Shown here: piece by piece, positions 24,618-34,083 of the stretch
Layout: every line of letters starts with the position of its first letter
How positions within the stretch are numbered: position 1 is the stretch's first letter
Assembly (NCBI RefSeq): GCF_035195345.1
Contig: NZ_CP136574.1
Coordinates: forward strand, 1,851,871 to 1,915,870
Source: Flavobacterium sp.
GTDB taxonomy: Bacteria; Bacteroidota; Bacteroidia; Flavobacteriales; Flavobacteriaceae
Direction: 5' to 3'
Length of the DNA: 64,000 nt
Translations under genes and position numbers: made by a program
The notes under the pieces: model-generated
The model's input: only the letters and a program-made list of their open reading frames with translations
Told to the model about the DNA's origin: nothing
The model's database searches: none

Positions 24618-25856
24618 TTGAGATATTTAGTATTTGCCATTTTATTTATTAGTCTTTTCACAGCTTGTAATTCAAAAGATGATAGTGAGAAAGCCAAAAA
24701 AGCATTAGTTAAAAAAGAACCAATAATTAAAGAGTATGGGTTTACTTTTAACGATTATAAAGTGGTGCAAGATACTATTCGTTCAGGAGATACTTTTGGA
24801 AAAATATTAGAAAAATTTCCATTAAAAGATAGTTTACGTATCCACGATGTTACTGAAAAAGTAAAAGATTCTTTCAATGTAAGAAGAATAAAAGCAGGGA
24901 AACCTTATATTTTATTTTTAGACAAGAAAAAGCCAAACACCCTACAAGCTTTGGTGTATATTGAAGATAGAATTAATTATACCGTAGTTGATTTTAGAGA
25001 TTCAATTGTAGTATCAAATAAACAAAAACCAACCACTTTACGAAGAAGAGTAGTGGCAGCAGAAATAGAAGGTTCTTTATCTGAAACTTTAAGTAATGCT
25101 GGAGTTAGTGCTGGTTTAGCGAATAGATTAGCAAATATTTATGCATATACCGTCGATTTCTTTAAAATTCAGAAAGGGGATAAATTTGCCATCACTATAA
25201 ACGAACGTTATATTGACGATTCAATTTATGTTGGGGTTGAAAGCATTGAAGCATCCTATTTTGAAAATAAAGGAAAAAAAATATTTGCTTTTCCATACAA
25301 ATTGTCTGAAAAACAAAAGTATGAAGATTATTATGACGAAAATGGTAAGGGTTTAAAAAGCATGTTCTTAAAAGCACCTTTAGATTATTTTAGAATCTCC
25401 TCGCGTTTTTCGGGAAGACGTTTTCACCCTGTTCAAATGCGTTTTAAAGCACATAACGGAACAGATTATGCAGCACCTCACGGAACACCAATTAAAACAA
25501 CAGCATCTGGAGTAGTAGAGCGTACAGGATATACTGCAGGTAATGGAAATTTTGTTAAAGTTCGCCATAGTTCAACGTATGCTACCCAATATCTTCACAT
25601 GTCTAAAATTTCAGTAAGAAACGGGCAACGTGTTTCACAAGGTCAAGTTATTGGAAAAGTTGGAAGTACGGGTTTGGCAACAGGCCCCCATGTTTGTTAT
25701 CGTTTTTGGAAAAATGGTGTGCAAGTAGACCCATTGCGTTTAAAATTACCAAATGCTGAACCCATGAGCAATTCACACAAGCAAAAATATTTAGCACATA
25801 TAGCTCCTTTGAAAAAAGAATTAGATAGTATAACCGCAATAAAATTTAAAGAATAA
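24618..25856 (+). CDS. M23 peptidoglycan metallo-endopeptidase, lipoprotein
   Basis: A 412-residue putative cell-wall hydrolase. The start is TTG at 24618, because no ATG precedes the signal peptide RYLVFAILFISLFTAC, which ends in a lipobox-like cysteine. An N-terminal LysM/OapA-like region (about 50-250) precedes the M23 domain (about 255-375). Zinc ligands H279 and D283 are in HNGTDYAAPHG, and H327 is in YLHMSK. The final HxH motif reads GPHVCYRFW, so the position of the third zinc ligand is Cys360 instead of His. It is 26 bases from kynA, and the stop overlaps the pgi ATG. Confidence 0.85.
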   Translation: MRYLVFAILFISLFTACNSKDDSEKAKKALVKKEPIIKEYGFTFNDYKVVQDTIRSGDTFGKILEKFPLKDSLRIHDVTEKVKDSFNVRRIKAGKPYILFLDKKKPNTLQALVYIEDRINYTVVDFRDSIVVSNKQKPTTLRRRVVAAEIEGSLSETLSNAGVSAGLANRLANIYAYTVDFFKIQKGDKFAITINERYIDDSIYVGVESIEASYFENKGKKIFAFPYKLSEKQKYEDYYDENGKGLKSMFLKAPLDYFRISSRFSGRRFHPVQMRFKAHNGTDYAAPHGTPIKTTASGVVERTGYTAGNGNFVKVRHSSTYATQYLHMSKISVRNGQRVSQGQVIGKVGSTGLATGPHVCYRFWKNGVQVDPLRLKLPNAEPMSNSHKQKYLAHIAPLKKELDSITAIKFKE

Positions 25857-27493
25857 TGGCATTACCAAAAATAAATCCTTCTCAAACAGCTACTTGGCAA
25901 AAAATTCAAGATCATTTTGAAAAAATGAATCAAACATCTATGAAAGATTTGTTTGCTTCTGATTCTGAAAGAGCATCAAAATTTCACATCCAATGGAATG
26001 ATTTTTTAGTGGATTATTCTAAAAACATTGCCAATCAAGAAACACTAGATTTGTTACTACAATTAGCAAATGAAGTTCAATTAAAACAAGCCATTGCAAG
26101 CTATTTTGAAGGTGATATAATTAATCAAACCGAAAATAGAGCAGTTTTACATACAGCTTTACGCGCTAAAGAATCAGCTAAGGTAATGGTTGATGGAGTT
26201 AACGTGATGCCTGAAATATATTCGGTAAAAAATAAAATTAAAAACTTTTCTAACGAAGTTATTTCTGGGAATAAAAAAGGTTTTACTGGAAAATCATTTA
26301 CAGATATTGTAAACATTGGTATTGGTGGTTCAGATTTAGGTCCAGCGATGATTGTTGAGGCTTTACAATTTTATAAAAATCATTTAAACGTTCACTTTGT
26401 TTCAAACGTAGATGGCGATCATGTAAATGAAATCATCAAAAAATTAAATCCAGAAACCACTTTATTTGTAGTAGTTTCTAAAACCTTCACAACGCAAGAA
26501 ACCTTATCAAATGCGGAAACTATAAGAAGTTGGTTTTTACAATCAGCAACTCAAGAAGATGTAGCCAAACATTTTGTGGCGGTTTCAACTAACCTGCAAA
26601 AAGTGACTGAGTTTGGAATTAATCCAGACAACGTTTTTCCAATGTGGGATTGGGTTGGAGGTCGTTTTTCGTTATGGAGTGCTGTAGGTTTATCCGTTAG
26701 TTTAGCTGTAGGATTTGATAACTTTGATAAGTTGTTGAAAGGCGCCAATGAAATGGATGAACATTTCAAAAACGAGTCATTTGACAAAAATATTCCTGTT
26801 ATTTTAGCTTTATTGAGCATTTGGTACAATAACTTTTTTGGAGCTGAAAGTGAAGCTTTAATTCCTTACACGCAATATTTACAAAAGTTAGCACCCTACT
26901 TACAACAAGGTATTATGGAAAGCAACGGAAAAAGTATTGGAAGAGATGGAAAATCTGTAAATTACCAAACGGGAACAATTATTTGGGGCGAACCAGGAAC
27001 CAATTCCCAACATGCTTTTTTTCAATTAATTCATCAAGGAACAAAATTAATACCAACCGATTTTATCGGGTTTAAAAATTCGTTATACGGAAACAAAGAC
27101 CATCACGATAAATTAATGTCGAATTTTTTCGCTCAAACCGAAGCCTTATTAATGGGTAAAACCGAAGCACAAGTAAAAGCAGAATTCGAAAAGCAAGGAA
27201 TTTCAGGGGAAAAAGCTGATTTTCTATTGCCATTTAAAGTGTTTACAGGAAATAAACCAACCAATACCATTCTTATCAATAAATTAACTCCAGAAACTTT
27301 AGGTGCATTGGTGGCAATGTATGAACACAAAATTTTTGTTCAAGGAATTATTTGGAACATTTTTAGTTATGATCAATGGGGTGTTGAACTCGGTAAGCAA
27401 TTAGCAAACTCAATATTAGATGAAATATTGTCAAAAGAAGTGAAAACACATGATAGTTCTACTTCATTTTTATTGAAAAATTATCTGAAATAA
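25856..27493 (+). CDS. pgi: Glucose-6-phosphate isomerase
   Basis: A 545-residue cytoplasmic enzyme that interconverts glucose-6-phosphate and fructose-6-phosphate. Sugar-phosphate-binding loops are seen in VNIGIGGSDLGPAM (about 151-164) and SKTFTTQETLSNAET (about 208-222). The catalytic Glu is in the GGRFSLWSAVGLS region and the catalytic His in GTNSQHAFFQLIHQGT. The C-terminal GIIWNIFSYDQWGVELGKQL is the family signature. Length is standard. The ATG overlaps the stop of the M23 gene, and a terminator follows. Confidence 0.96.
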   Translation: MALPKINPSQTATWQKIQDHFEKMNQTSMKDLFASDSERASKFHIQWNDFLVDYSKNIANQETLDLLLQLANEVQLKQAIASYFEGDIINQTENRAVLHTALRAKESAKVMVDGVNVMPEIYSVKNKIKNFSNEVISGNKKGFTGKSFTDIVNIGIGGSDLGPAMIVEALQFYKNHLNVHFVSNVDGDHVNEIIKKLNPETTLFVVVSKTFTTQETLSNAETIRSWFLQSATQEDVAKHFVAVSTNLQKVTEFGINPDNVFPMWDWVGGRFSLWSAVGLSVSLAVGFDNFDKLLKGANEMDEHFKNESFDKNIPVILALLSIWYNNFFGAESEALIPYTQYLQKLAPYLQQGIMESNGKSIGRDGKSVNYQTGTIIWGEPGTNSQHAFFQLIHQGTKLIPTDFIGFKNSLYGNKDHHDKLMSNFFAQTEALLMGKTEAQVKAEFEKQGISGEKADFLLPFKVFTGNKPTNTILINKLTPETLGALVAMYEHKIFVQGIIWNIFSYDQWGVELGKQLANSILDEILSKEVKTHDSSTSFLLKNYLK

Positions 27494-27515
27494 ATAAAAT
27501 TATCTACAAAAGATA

Positions 27516-27550
27516 AAAATCCTCGATTGAAAAGTTGAGGATTTTCTTTT
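27516..27550 (+). terminator. Intrinsic terminator after pgi
   Basis: A stem AAAATCCTC / GAGGATTTT (9 bp, 12-base loop) is followed by a T-rich tail, 22 bases after the stop. It closes the DUF3108-kynA-M23-pgi run. Confidence 0.8.
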
Positions 27551-27704
27551 TCAACAACATTTTTGTCGATAAAAAACAAAAAAAAACGTTAAAAAGTTAT
27601 GTGATTGTTTTTTAATAGATTGAATTTGTTTGTTAACATTATCTTAACATTAAAAATAAATTCTTGTAAGAAATTTGCAAAAAATATTTTAAAAAACACA
27701 GCAA

Positions 27705-30428
27705 ATGAAAATTTTTAAAAATGCATTACTAATTGGGTTTATGTTTTTATCAACCCTAACAGTATTTTCTCAATCAAAAGTTACTGGAACGGTTGTTGAT
27801 GGTGAGTTCAATCAGCCATTAGCCGGAGCAAGTGTGACTATTAAGGGCACAAAAACAGGAACAGCTACAGATTTTGATGGAAAATTTGAAATTTCAACTT
27901 CAGAAAAATCTGGAGTTATCGTAATTTCTTATTTAGGATTTGAAACAAAATCGGTTTCTTTTACAATTACTGGTAATTCGGTGAATGTAGGAAGCATTGT
28001 AGTAACGCCAGATGCAGGCCAGTTAGAAGAAGTAGTTGTAATAGGTAAAGGTATTATCGACGTTGCCAAAGAACGTAAAACTCCTATTGCAGTTTCTACA
28101 ATTAAAGCTGCTGAAATTCAAGCAAAAGTGGGTACTGCGGATGTTACACAAGCAATGGTTAACACACCTTCAGTTTATGTTGCAGGTCAATCTGGAGGAT
28201 ACGGTGATTCAAGAATTACAGTTCGTGGTTTTCAACAAGATAATACGGCTTTCTTATTAAACGGGCAACCAATTAATGGTATGGAAGACGGAAAGATGTA
28301 TTGGTCTAATTGGTCGGGTATGTCAGATATCGCTAATTTTATTCAAATTCAAAGAGGATTAGGTTCTTCAAAATTAGCAATTTCTTCCGTTGGAGGAACT
28401 GTTAACTTTGTTACGAAAGCTACTGAAAAAAGTGAAGGTGGTAATGTTTCTATGGGTGTTGCAAATAGTGATTATTTTAAATCAACTGCAACTTATAATA
28501 CTGGAATGATGAAAAATGGTTTTGGTGCAAGTGTAATGCTTTCACATTGGCAAGGTGATGGTTACAACCAAGGAACCAGAGGTGAAGGTCAAAACTATTT
28601 CATTTCTTTTGGGTATAAGCCAAACGACAAACACAATTTCAACTTCTTAATTACAGGAGCACCTCAATCACATGACCAAAACTTTACTAAAAGAATTTCT
28701 GATTATTTAGGTTTTGGTAGAAAATATAATAACAATTTCGGTTATTTGAACGGACAATATATTTCGGAGAGAACTAATTTCTACCACAAACCAGTAGCTA
28801 ATTTAAACTGGGATTTCAATATTAATAGTACGACTTCATTATCAACAGTATTATATGCATCATGGGGTCGTGGTGGTGGAACTGGTAATTATGGTGGTGG
28901 AAGAAGAAGTATCTCAGAAATTAATCCTTACACGGGAAGTTCTCAAAGCACATACATCAATTTTGATCAGATATACGCAAATAATTTAGCCGATGCGGAT
29001 GGTATTGGTTCGGGTTCTAATTATGCAATTAGAGCATCTATGAATAACCATGCTTGGTATGGTGTAGTATCTAACTTGAAAAAAGAATTAAACAAAAATT
29101 TGAATTTAAATTTTGGTTTAGATTTAAGAACTTATAATGGTGATCACTACCGTCAAATTTCAAATTTTATGGGATTAAACGGATGGACAGAAAGTAGATT
29201 TTTAAGAGATAACAATCATGTTATTCCTAATCCAAATACTTTACCAAGTGCAACAAATACAGTAAATCAATCCTATAATATCAATCCTTGGCATGCATTT
29301 TTTAATACTGCTTCTGATGACCAAAAAATTGATTATGATTACAGCGAAACTATATCTTATGGAGGAGTTTTTGGTCAATTAGAATATTCTAATGAAAACT
29401 TATCTGCATTCTTCCAAGGAGCTGTTTCTAATCAAACACACCAAAGATTTGACTATTACGATTATCAAGACGCATATCAAGATTCAGAAAAAGTATCTAA
29501 TATTGGATTTAATGTAAAAGCAGGTGGTGGTTATATGATAACTGAAAATCATTCAGTATATGCAAATGCAGGGTATTACTCTCGTCAGCCATATCACGAT
29601 AACATTTATTTAAACTTTACAAATCAAGTTAATCCATTGACTGAAAACGAAAAAGTATTAGGTTTAGAAGCAGGTTATACATTTAAATCTAAAATATTTA
29701 CTGCTAGTTTAAATGGATACAGAACTACTTGGGAAGACAGAGTTGTTACAACATCTAATGTTCAAGCTGCTAATGCCGTTATTGGTTCAACACCAGTTTT
29801 AGCTGGAGATGTAATTTTTACATCTAATCAAGGTGTAAAACAAGTTCATTCTGGTATTGAATTAGATTTTGTAGTAAAACCTGTTGATAAATTAGATATT
29901 AAAGGTTTTGCATCTTTTGGAAATTGGGAATATGAAGGAAAAGCAATTAGTAGAAAATTTGACGAAAATCTTAATTTATTAGTTGAAACAGAAGCAGATT
30001 TAGATGGAGGAAAAGTAGGTGATGCTGCTCAAACTACATGGGGATTAGGTGCTAAATATGAAATTTTTGAACGTTTTTCAATTGATGCAGATTGGAGAAA
30101 TTATGATAATTTGTATGCAAATGTAGTTGCTAAAGATAATTTAGAATTACCTAGCTATGATTTAGTAGATGCTGGAATTTCTTATAAAATGTTAGTTGGA
30201 AAAGACAAACAAAATTCTGTTAACTTTAGATTTAATATGAACAATGTTTTTGATGAGGTTTATTTATCTGAATTAACGTCAAATATTAAAACTGATGCAT
30301 TTATTAGTGGAACTTCTGGTCCTACATATCAATCTGCTGGTAGAGTATATAAAGGAATTGCAGATGGTAACCAAGGTTTCTTTGGTTTAGGAAGAACTTG
30401 GAATTTCTCAATCCGTTATAACTTCTAA
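27705..30428 (+). CDS. TonB-dependent receptor with CarboxypepD-reg-like domain
   Basis: A 907-residue outer-membrane active transporter. After the signal peptide (to about 22) comes a carboxypeptidase regulatory-like beta-sandwich (VTGTVVDGEFNQPLAGASV...DFDGKFEI, about 25-110). The TonB plug follows (about 115-240, containing SRITVRGFQQDNTAFLLNGQ and GSSKLAISSVGGTVNFVTK), then a 22-strand barrel ending NFSIRYNF. No SusD partner is present next to it, so it is more likely a siderophore or small-molecule receptor than a glycan importer; the substrate is unknown. Upstream is 211 bases of A/T-rich DNA; a strong terminator follows. Confidence 0.9.
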   Translation: MKIFKNALLIGFMFLSTLTVFSQSKVTGTVVDGEFNQPLAGASVTIKGTKTGTATDFDGKFEISTSEKSGVIVISYLGFETKSVSFTITGNSVNVGSIVVTPDAGQLEEVVVIGKGIIDVAKERKTPIAVSTIKAAEIQAKVGTADVTQAMVNTPSVYVAGQSGGYGDSRITVRGFQQDNTAFLLNGQPINGMEDGKMYWSNWSGMSDIANFIQIQRGLGSSKLAISSVGGTVNFVTKATEKSEGGNVSMGVANSDYFKSTATYNTGMMKNGFGASVMLSHWQGDGYNQGTRGEGQNYFISFGYKPNDKHNFNFLITGAPQSHDQNFTKRISDYLGFGRKYNNNFGYLNGQYISERTNFYHKPVANLNWDFNINSTTSLSTVLYASWGRGGGTGNYGGGRRSISEINPYTGSSQSTYINFDQIYANNLADADGIGSGSNYAIRASMNNHAWYGVVSNLKKELNKNLNLNFGLDLRTYNGDHYRQISNFMGLNGWTESRFLRDNNHVIPNPNTLPSATNTVNQSYNINPWHAFFNTASDDQKIDYDYSETISYGGVFGQLEYSNENLSAFFQGAVSNQTHQRFDYYDYQDAYQDSEKVSNIGFNVKAGGGYMITENHSVYANAGYYSRQPYHDNIYLNFTNQVNPLTENEKVLGLEAGYTFKSKIFTASLNGYRTTWEDRVVTTSNVQAANAVIGSTPVLAGDVIFTSNQGVKQVHSGIELDFVVKPVDKLDIKGFASFGNWEYEGKAISRKFDENLNLLVETEADLDGGKVGDAAQTTWGLGAKYEIFERFSIDADWRNYDNLYANVVAKDNLELPSYDLVDAGISYKMLVGKDKQNSVNFRFNMNNVFDEVYLSELTSNIKTDAFISGTSGPTYQSAGRVYKGIADGNQGFFGLGRTWNFSIRYNF

Positions 30429-30451
30429 TTTATTTTAAAAAATAGTTTTAT

Positions 30452-30490
30452 AAAACCTCTTACTCATTTTTTTGAGTGAGAGGTTTTTTA
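30452..30490 (+). terminator. Intrinsic terminator after the TonB-dependent receptor
   Basis: A 14-15 bp stem AAACCTCTTACTCA / TGAGTGAGAGGTTT with one G-U pair and a T loop, followed by T residues. Confidence 0.85.
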
Positions 30491-30496
30491 ATTTCT

Positions 30497-30504
30497 TATA
30501 TTTG
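30497..30504 (+). promoter_or_regulatory. -7 promoter element (TATATTTG) for the 4-TM protein gene
   Basis: TATATTTG matches TAnnTTTG, 24 bases before the ATG at 30529. Confidence 0.5.
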
Positions 30505-30528
30505 TAACTCACAATAAAATATTTAGGT

Positions 30529-30954
30529 ATGTACGAAACTATTAAAAATGTTCACTCTATTTTAGCTTATGCAGCTTTGGGATTATTGTTGCTGGCTTCA
30601 TTCAATGCCATTTTTGGATTAACTTCTAAAAAAATATTTAAAGACAAAGATTTACGTTTGTCTTTATTTACCCTGATTATTTGTCATATTCAATTGTTAA
30701 TTGGTTTGATTTTGTATTTTGTTTCTCCTCTTGGTGCTGACCAATTAGGAAACATGAAAGATGCGGCTATGCGATTAACTTCGTTAGAACATCCATTGAT
30801 TAATATTATAGCTTTGGCTCTTATTACAATAGGTTGGTCGAAACATAAAAAAGAAGAAAGTAACAATGGTAAGTTCAAAAAGATTGCCGTTTTCTATACT
30901 TTAGGTTTATTATTAATCTTATCAAGACTTCCTTGGGCTAACTGGTTCAATTAG
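30529..30954 (+). CDS. Four-helix membrane protein with conserved-looking histidines
   Basis: A 141-residue protein with four predicted membrane helices (about 10-30, 45-68, 86-104, 117-134). Histidines sit at the helix ends (NVHSILAY, ICHIQLL, LEHPLIN), a pattern that could bind haem as in small cytochrome b-like proteins. This is inferred from the pattern only; I cannot name a proven family member. It has its own promoter and is followed by rlpA after 44 bases. Some databases may label such proteins cytochrome B. Confidence 0.6.
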   Translation: MYETIKNVHSILAYAALGLLLLASFNAIFGLTSKKIFKDKDLRLSLFTLIICHIQLLIGLILYFVSPLGADQLGNMKDAAMRLTSLEHPLINIIALALITIGWSKHKKEESNNGKFKKIAVFYTLGLLLILSRLPWANWFN

Positions 30955-30998
30955 TATTTATAACTCATTCGTAATAGGTATAACAAAAACAAAATAGA

Positions 30999-31499
30999 AT
31001 GAAGAAAAACATCATAATTGTAGCGTTTGTGTTGCTTATTACAATATTAGTAGGCTTTTCTAATGAATCCAAACCAGGATTTGTTAGAAAAGCTTCTTTA
31101 TATGATACGGTTAAGAAAAAAGATTCGCTTCGTATTTTAGATTCGATAAAAAAATCGGATTCTCTAAAAGTTACCGACTCTTTGGCTAATCTTAAAACCA
31201 AATTATACAAGAAAAATGTAGAAGCTTCTCATTATTCCGATAAATTAAACGGAAGGAGAACAGCAAGTGGGCAAGTTTTTAGTAATAAAAAATATACCGC
31301 AGCTCATAAAACACTAAAATTTGGCACTAAAGTAAAAGTGACCAATTTAGCCAATAAAAAAAGTGTTGTTGTAACTATAAACGACAGAGGACCTCATACT
31401 CGAAAAAGAGAAGTTGATATGGCTAAAAGACCTTTTTTAGACATTTCTCATAACAATGGTCGCTCTCCATTACGCGTAAGTTTAGAAATTGTAGAATAA
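30999..31499 (+). CDS. RlpA-like septal-ring lytic transglycosylase domain protein
   Basis: A 166-residue exported protein. An N-terminal hydrophobic segment (residues 4-21) is followed by a Lys/Asp/Ser-rich linker with the word DSL/DSI four times (about 35-66). The double-psi beta-barrel domain covers about 73-166: ASHYSDKLNGRRTASGQVF, then INDRGPHTRKREVDM with the catalytic-type Asp. RlpA cleaves naked glycan strands in some species. No SPOR domain is present, so septal targeting is not shown. It ends one base before the convergent CYTH gene's stop. Confidence 0.85.
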   Translation: MKKNIIIVAFVLLITILVGFSNESKPGFVRKASLYDTVKKKDSLRILDSIKKSDSLKVTDSLANLKTKLYKKNVEASHYSDKLNGRRTASGQVFSNKKYTAAHKTLKFGTKVKVTNLANKKSVVVTINDRGPHTRKREVDMAKRPFLDISHNNGRSPLRVSLEIVE

Positions 31500-31500
31500 C

Positions 31501-31971
31501 TTATTTCCAAGATTTAAACGGATGATTGCTTAAAAACGAATTGTAATACCGTTCGTCAGAAGTAACTTCATTTCCCAGCCAATTAGGTTTAAAAAAAGTT
31601 TCGTTTTCCGATTTTAGTTCAATTTCAGCTACGATTAAACCTTCGTTTTCACCATAAAAAACATCCACTTCAAATAGATGGTTTTCATAAAATACATGAT
31701 GCCTGGTTTTATCAATTACGCCATGTTCGCATAATTGTAACAACGCTTCTGCTTCGGTAATTGAAATTTCTTTTTCCCATTCAAAACGCGTCATGCCTGA
31801 TTCGTTTCCTAATCCTTTTATGGTTAAAAATCCTTTGTCTCCTTTAATTCTAACTCGAACCGTTCTCTCTGGATTTGAATTCAAATAACCTTGAACAATT
31901 CTAAAGTTTTCATTGCTTTCCGTGATGAAATCGCAATTGGTAACGAGGTATTTGCGTTCTATTTCTACCAA
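31501..31971 (-). CDS. CYTH-domain triphosphate tunnel enzyme
   Basis: A 156-residue CYTH/triphosphate-tunnel protein. The defining ExExK motif is at residues 3-7 (VEIERKYLV). Other tunnel strands follow: RTVRVRIKGDKGFLTIKG (about 35-52), FEWEKEIS, and LFEVDVFYGENEGLIVAEIEL (about 97-117). Relatives hydrolyse inorganic triphosphate, thiamine triphosphate or make cAMP; short single-domain bacterial forms are usually tripolyphosphatases. Which reaction applies here is not known. It is convergent with rlpA and divergent from the Gcr-like gene. Confidence 0.85.
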   Translation of the reverse strand: MVEIERKYLVTNCDFITESNENFRIVQGYLNSNPERTVRVRIKGDKGFLTIKGLGNESGMTRFEWEKEISITEAEALLQLCEHGVIDKTRHHVFYENHLFEVDVFYGENEGLIVAEIELKSENETFFKPNWLGNEVTSDERYYNSFLSNHPFKSWK

Positions 31972-32055
31972 AATTCATTTTTTATTTAGGCATCTAAATT
32001 ACGAAAAAATCCTTTCAATTTGTATCTTTACACATATTAGAGCAAATTAAGAAAT

Positions 32056-34080
32056 ATGCTACGAAGAAAAACGAATACCACACCCGATGTCATCATTAAA
32101 AAGTATTTTAATGAATTGCAACTTTGGAAAAACGAAGAGAACGATATTGATGTATTGGTTCAATTGGTCAATGTTATTCGTCCGAAAAGTCCAAAAAAAC
32201 TTGAAAAATTCAGTGTTTTTCCTATAATAGAGTTCTTTACGAATAATGCAACAGAAAGAGAAAACTTTGTAGCGTATTTAAAAAACGTTTTGGAAAATAA
32301 AAACTTCGATGCCATTTTAACCGATGCAGGAATTTTACAAGACATCGATTTCTTTTACGAAGTTAAAAAGCGATTGTTTGCCAAAATCCTACCATATCAA
32401 GCGCCAAAAGACACTTTACAATACGTTTTAAATCAGATTTTTTATGCAGATTCTGATCCTGTTTGGATTAATAAAATTCCGAAAGTAGAGTTAGAAACAC
32501 TTTTCGATTTGTTTCAATTTGAAACCATTTATGAATCGGTTGATGCTAGTTCCCCAATGTATGAAGTAATGCAAGCTATTAATTTGTTAGCACAACGAAC
32601 AAGTGGAAAAGCATTGGAAACAGATGTAATGAAAATGGTTCCCGAATATTCTGGTTTAGAAAGTCCGTTTGCGGCTTTTGAAAAGGAATTATACGCCATT
32701 GAACATACTATTAGAAGTAAAGAATCTGAATTTTATACTACATCATTAGATATAAATTTTAAGCAATTACTTATACTGTATGGTCAATGTAATGATTTTG
32801 TTGAGAAAGCCTTTCAAAACTCCTCTAAATTCGGTATTTCGTTACGCGTGAACCAAAACTTACTCAGTATAAAACAGCACTTGTACCGTATTGGCGTTTT
32901 ATTACCACTTTTAGTAATCGATAAACCCGAAGAAAAGAAATCAAAGTCAATAGAATTAGCCATTAAGTTAGTTAAATACAACTGTTTAAAAACCAACGTT
33001 AGAAAATTGTTTGCCGAAAGCACGCAATTGTTGTCATACGAAATTACACAGCACACCGCAAAAACAGGCGAACATTACATTACTGAATCGAAAACCGAAT
33101 ATTTCAAAATGTTATATGCGGCAATTGGTGGTGGTTTAATTGTTGGGATTTTGTGTATCATAAAATTATTATTGTCAAAATTAGAAACTTCAGATTTTGG
33201 TCATGCCTTTTTTTACAGTATGAATTATTCGTTTGGTTTCATTGCAATTTATATTTTAGGTTTTACTTTAGCAACCAAACAACCTGCCATGACGGCGGCA
33301 GCTTTAATTAGCGCTTTAGAAGACGGTTTAAAAAAACAAGCCAATGGAGATGGAGAAAAACACAACAGTTTTGCTGTTTTATTTGCTCGTTTGTTTCGTT
33401 CCCAGTTTATTGCGTTTGTAGGAAATGTGCTGATGGCTTTTCCAGTGGCGCTATTGGGAATTTGGTTAATCGATTTGGGTTTCAACTACAACATTGCCGA
33501 AACCAAATGGGAAAAATTAGTTACTGATTTAAGCCCAGTGCATTCTTTAGCGATTTTTCATGCCGCTATAGCTGGTTTTTTCTTGTTTTTATCGGGAATT
33601 ATTTCAGGAAGTATTGCGAACCGCGATAAACATTTTAATGTGTATTACCGAATTCAAGAACATCCGTTGTTAAAGTTAAACTTTGGAAAAGCTAAGGCTG
33701 ATAAAATTTCAAAATGGTATGAACATTATTGGGCAGGGATTGTTTCTAATTTTTGGTTTGGAATTTTCCTTGGAAGCACGGCTTCAATCGGGTTATTTTT
33801 AGGATTAAATTTAGACATACGGCACATTACTTTTGCCAGTGGAAATCTTGCATTAGCAGTATATGGAGCTGATTATATGGTGAATAATGTCATGTTGTTT
33901 TGGGGCATTTTAGGGATAGGAATTATTGGTTTCGTGAATTTTTTAGTTAGTTTTAGCTTGTCGCTTGGATTGGCATTTCGTTCGCGAAATATTCCATTAA
34001 CTGAATTAAGACCTATAATCACTTCCATAAAACAACATTTTTTTAGAAAACCGTTGAGTTTCTTTTTTCCTACCGAATAG
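32056..34080 (+). CDS. Gcr-family 'site-specific recombinase' membrane protein
   Basis: A 674-residue protein of the family named after the gonococcal recombinase Gcr. The N-terminal ~345 residues are soluble and helical. The rest has about seven membrane segments (starting about 358, 383, 408, 456, 496, 560 and 610), with the region GGGLIVGILCIIKLLLSK typical of the family. No tyrosine- or serine-recombinase catalytic motif is seen and the multi-pass layout fits a membrane protein, so the name should be treated with care. It ends 3 bases before dinB and is likely in one operon with it. Confidence 0.7.
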   Translation: MLRRKTNTTPDVIIKKYFNELQLWKNEENDIDVLVQLVNVIRPKSPKKLEKFSVFPIIEFFTNNATERENFVAYLKNVLENKNFDAILTDAGILQDIDFFYEVKKRLFAKILPYQAPKDTLQYVLNQIFYADSDPVWINKIPKVELETLFDLFQFETIYESVDASSPMYEVMQAINLLAQRTSGKALETDVMKMVPEYSGLESPFAAFEKELYAIEHTIRSKESEFYTTSLDINFKQLLILYGQCNDFVEKAFQNSSKFGISLRVNQNLLSIKQHLYRIGVLLPLLVIDKPEEKKSKSIELAIKLVKYNCLKTNVRKLFAESTQLLSYEITQHTAKTGEHYITESKTEYFKMLYAAIGGGLIVGILCIIKLLLSKLETSDFGHAFFYSMNYSFGFIAIYILGFTLATKQPAMTAAALISALEDGLKKQANGDGEKHNSFAVLFARLFRSQFIAFVGNVLMAFPVALLGIWLIDLGFNYNIAETKWEKLVTDLSPVHSLAIFHAAIAGFFLFLSGIISGSIANRDKHFNVYYRIQEHPLLKLNFGKAKADKISKWYEHYWAGIVSNFWFGIFLGSTASIGLFLGLNLDIRHITFASGNLALAVYGADYMVNNVMLFWGILGIGIIGFVNFLVSFSLSLGLAFRSRNIPLTELRPIITSIKQHFFRKPLSFFFPTE

Positions 34081-34083
34081 TTT

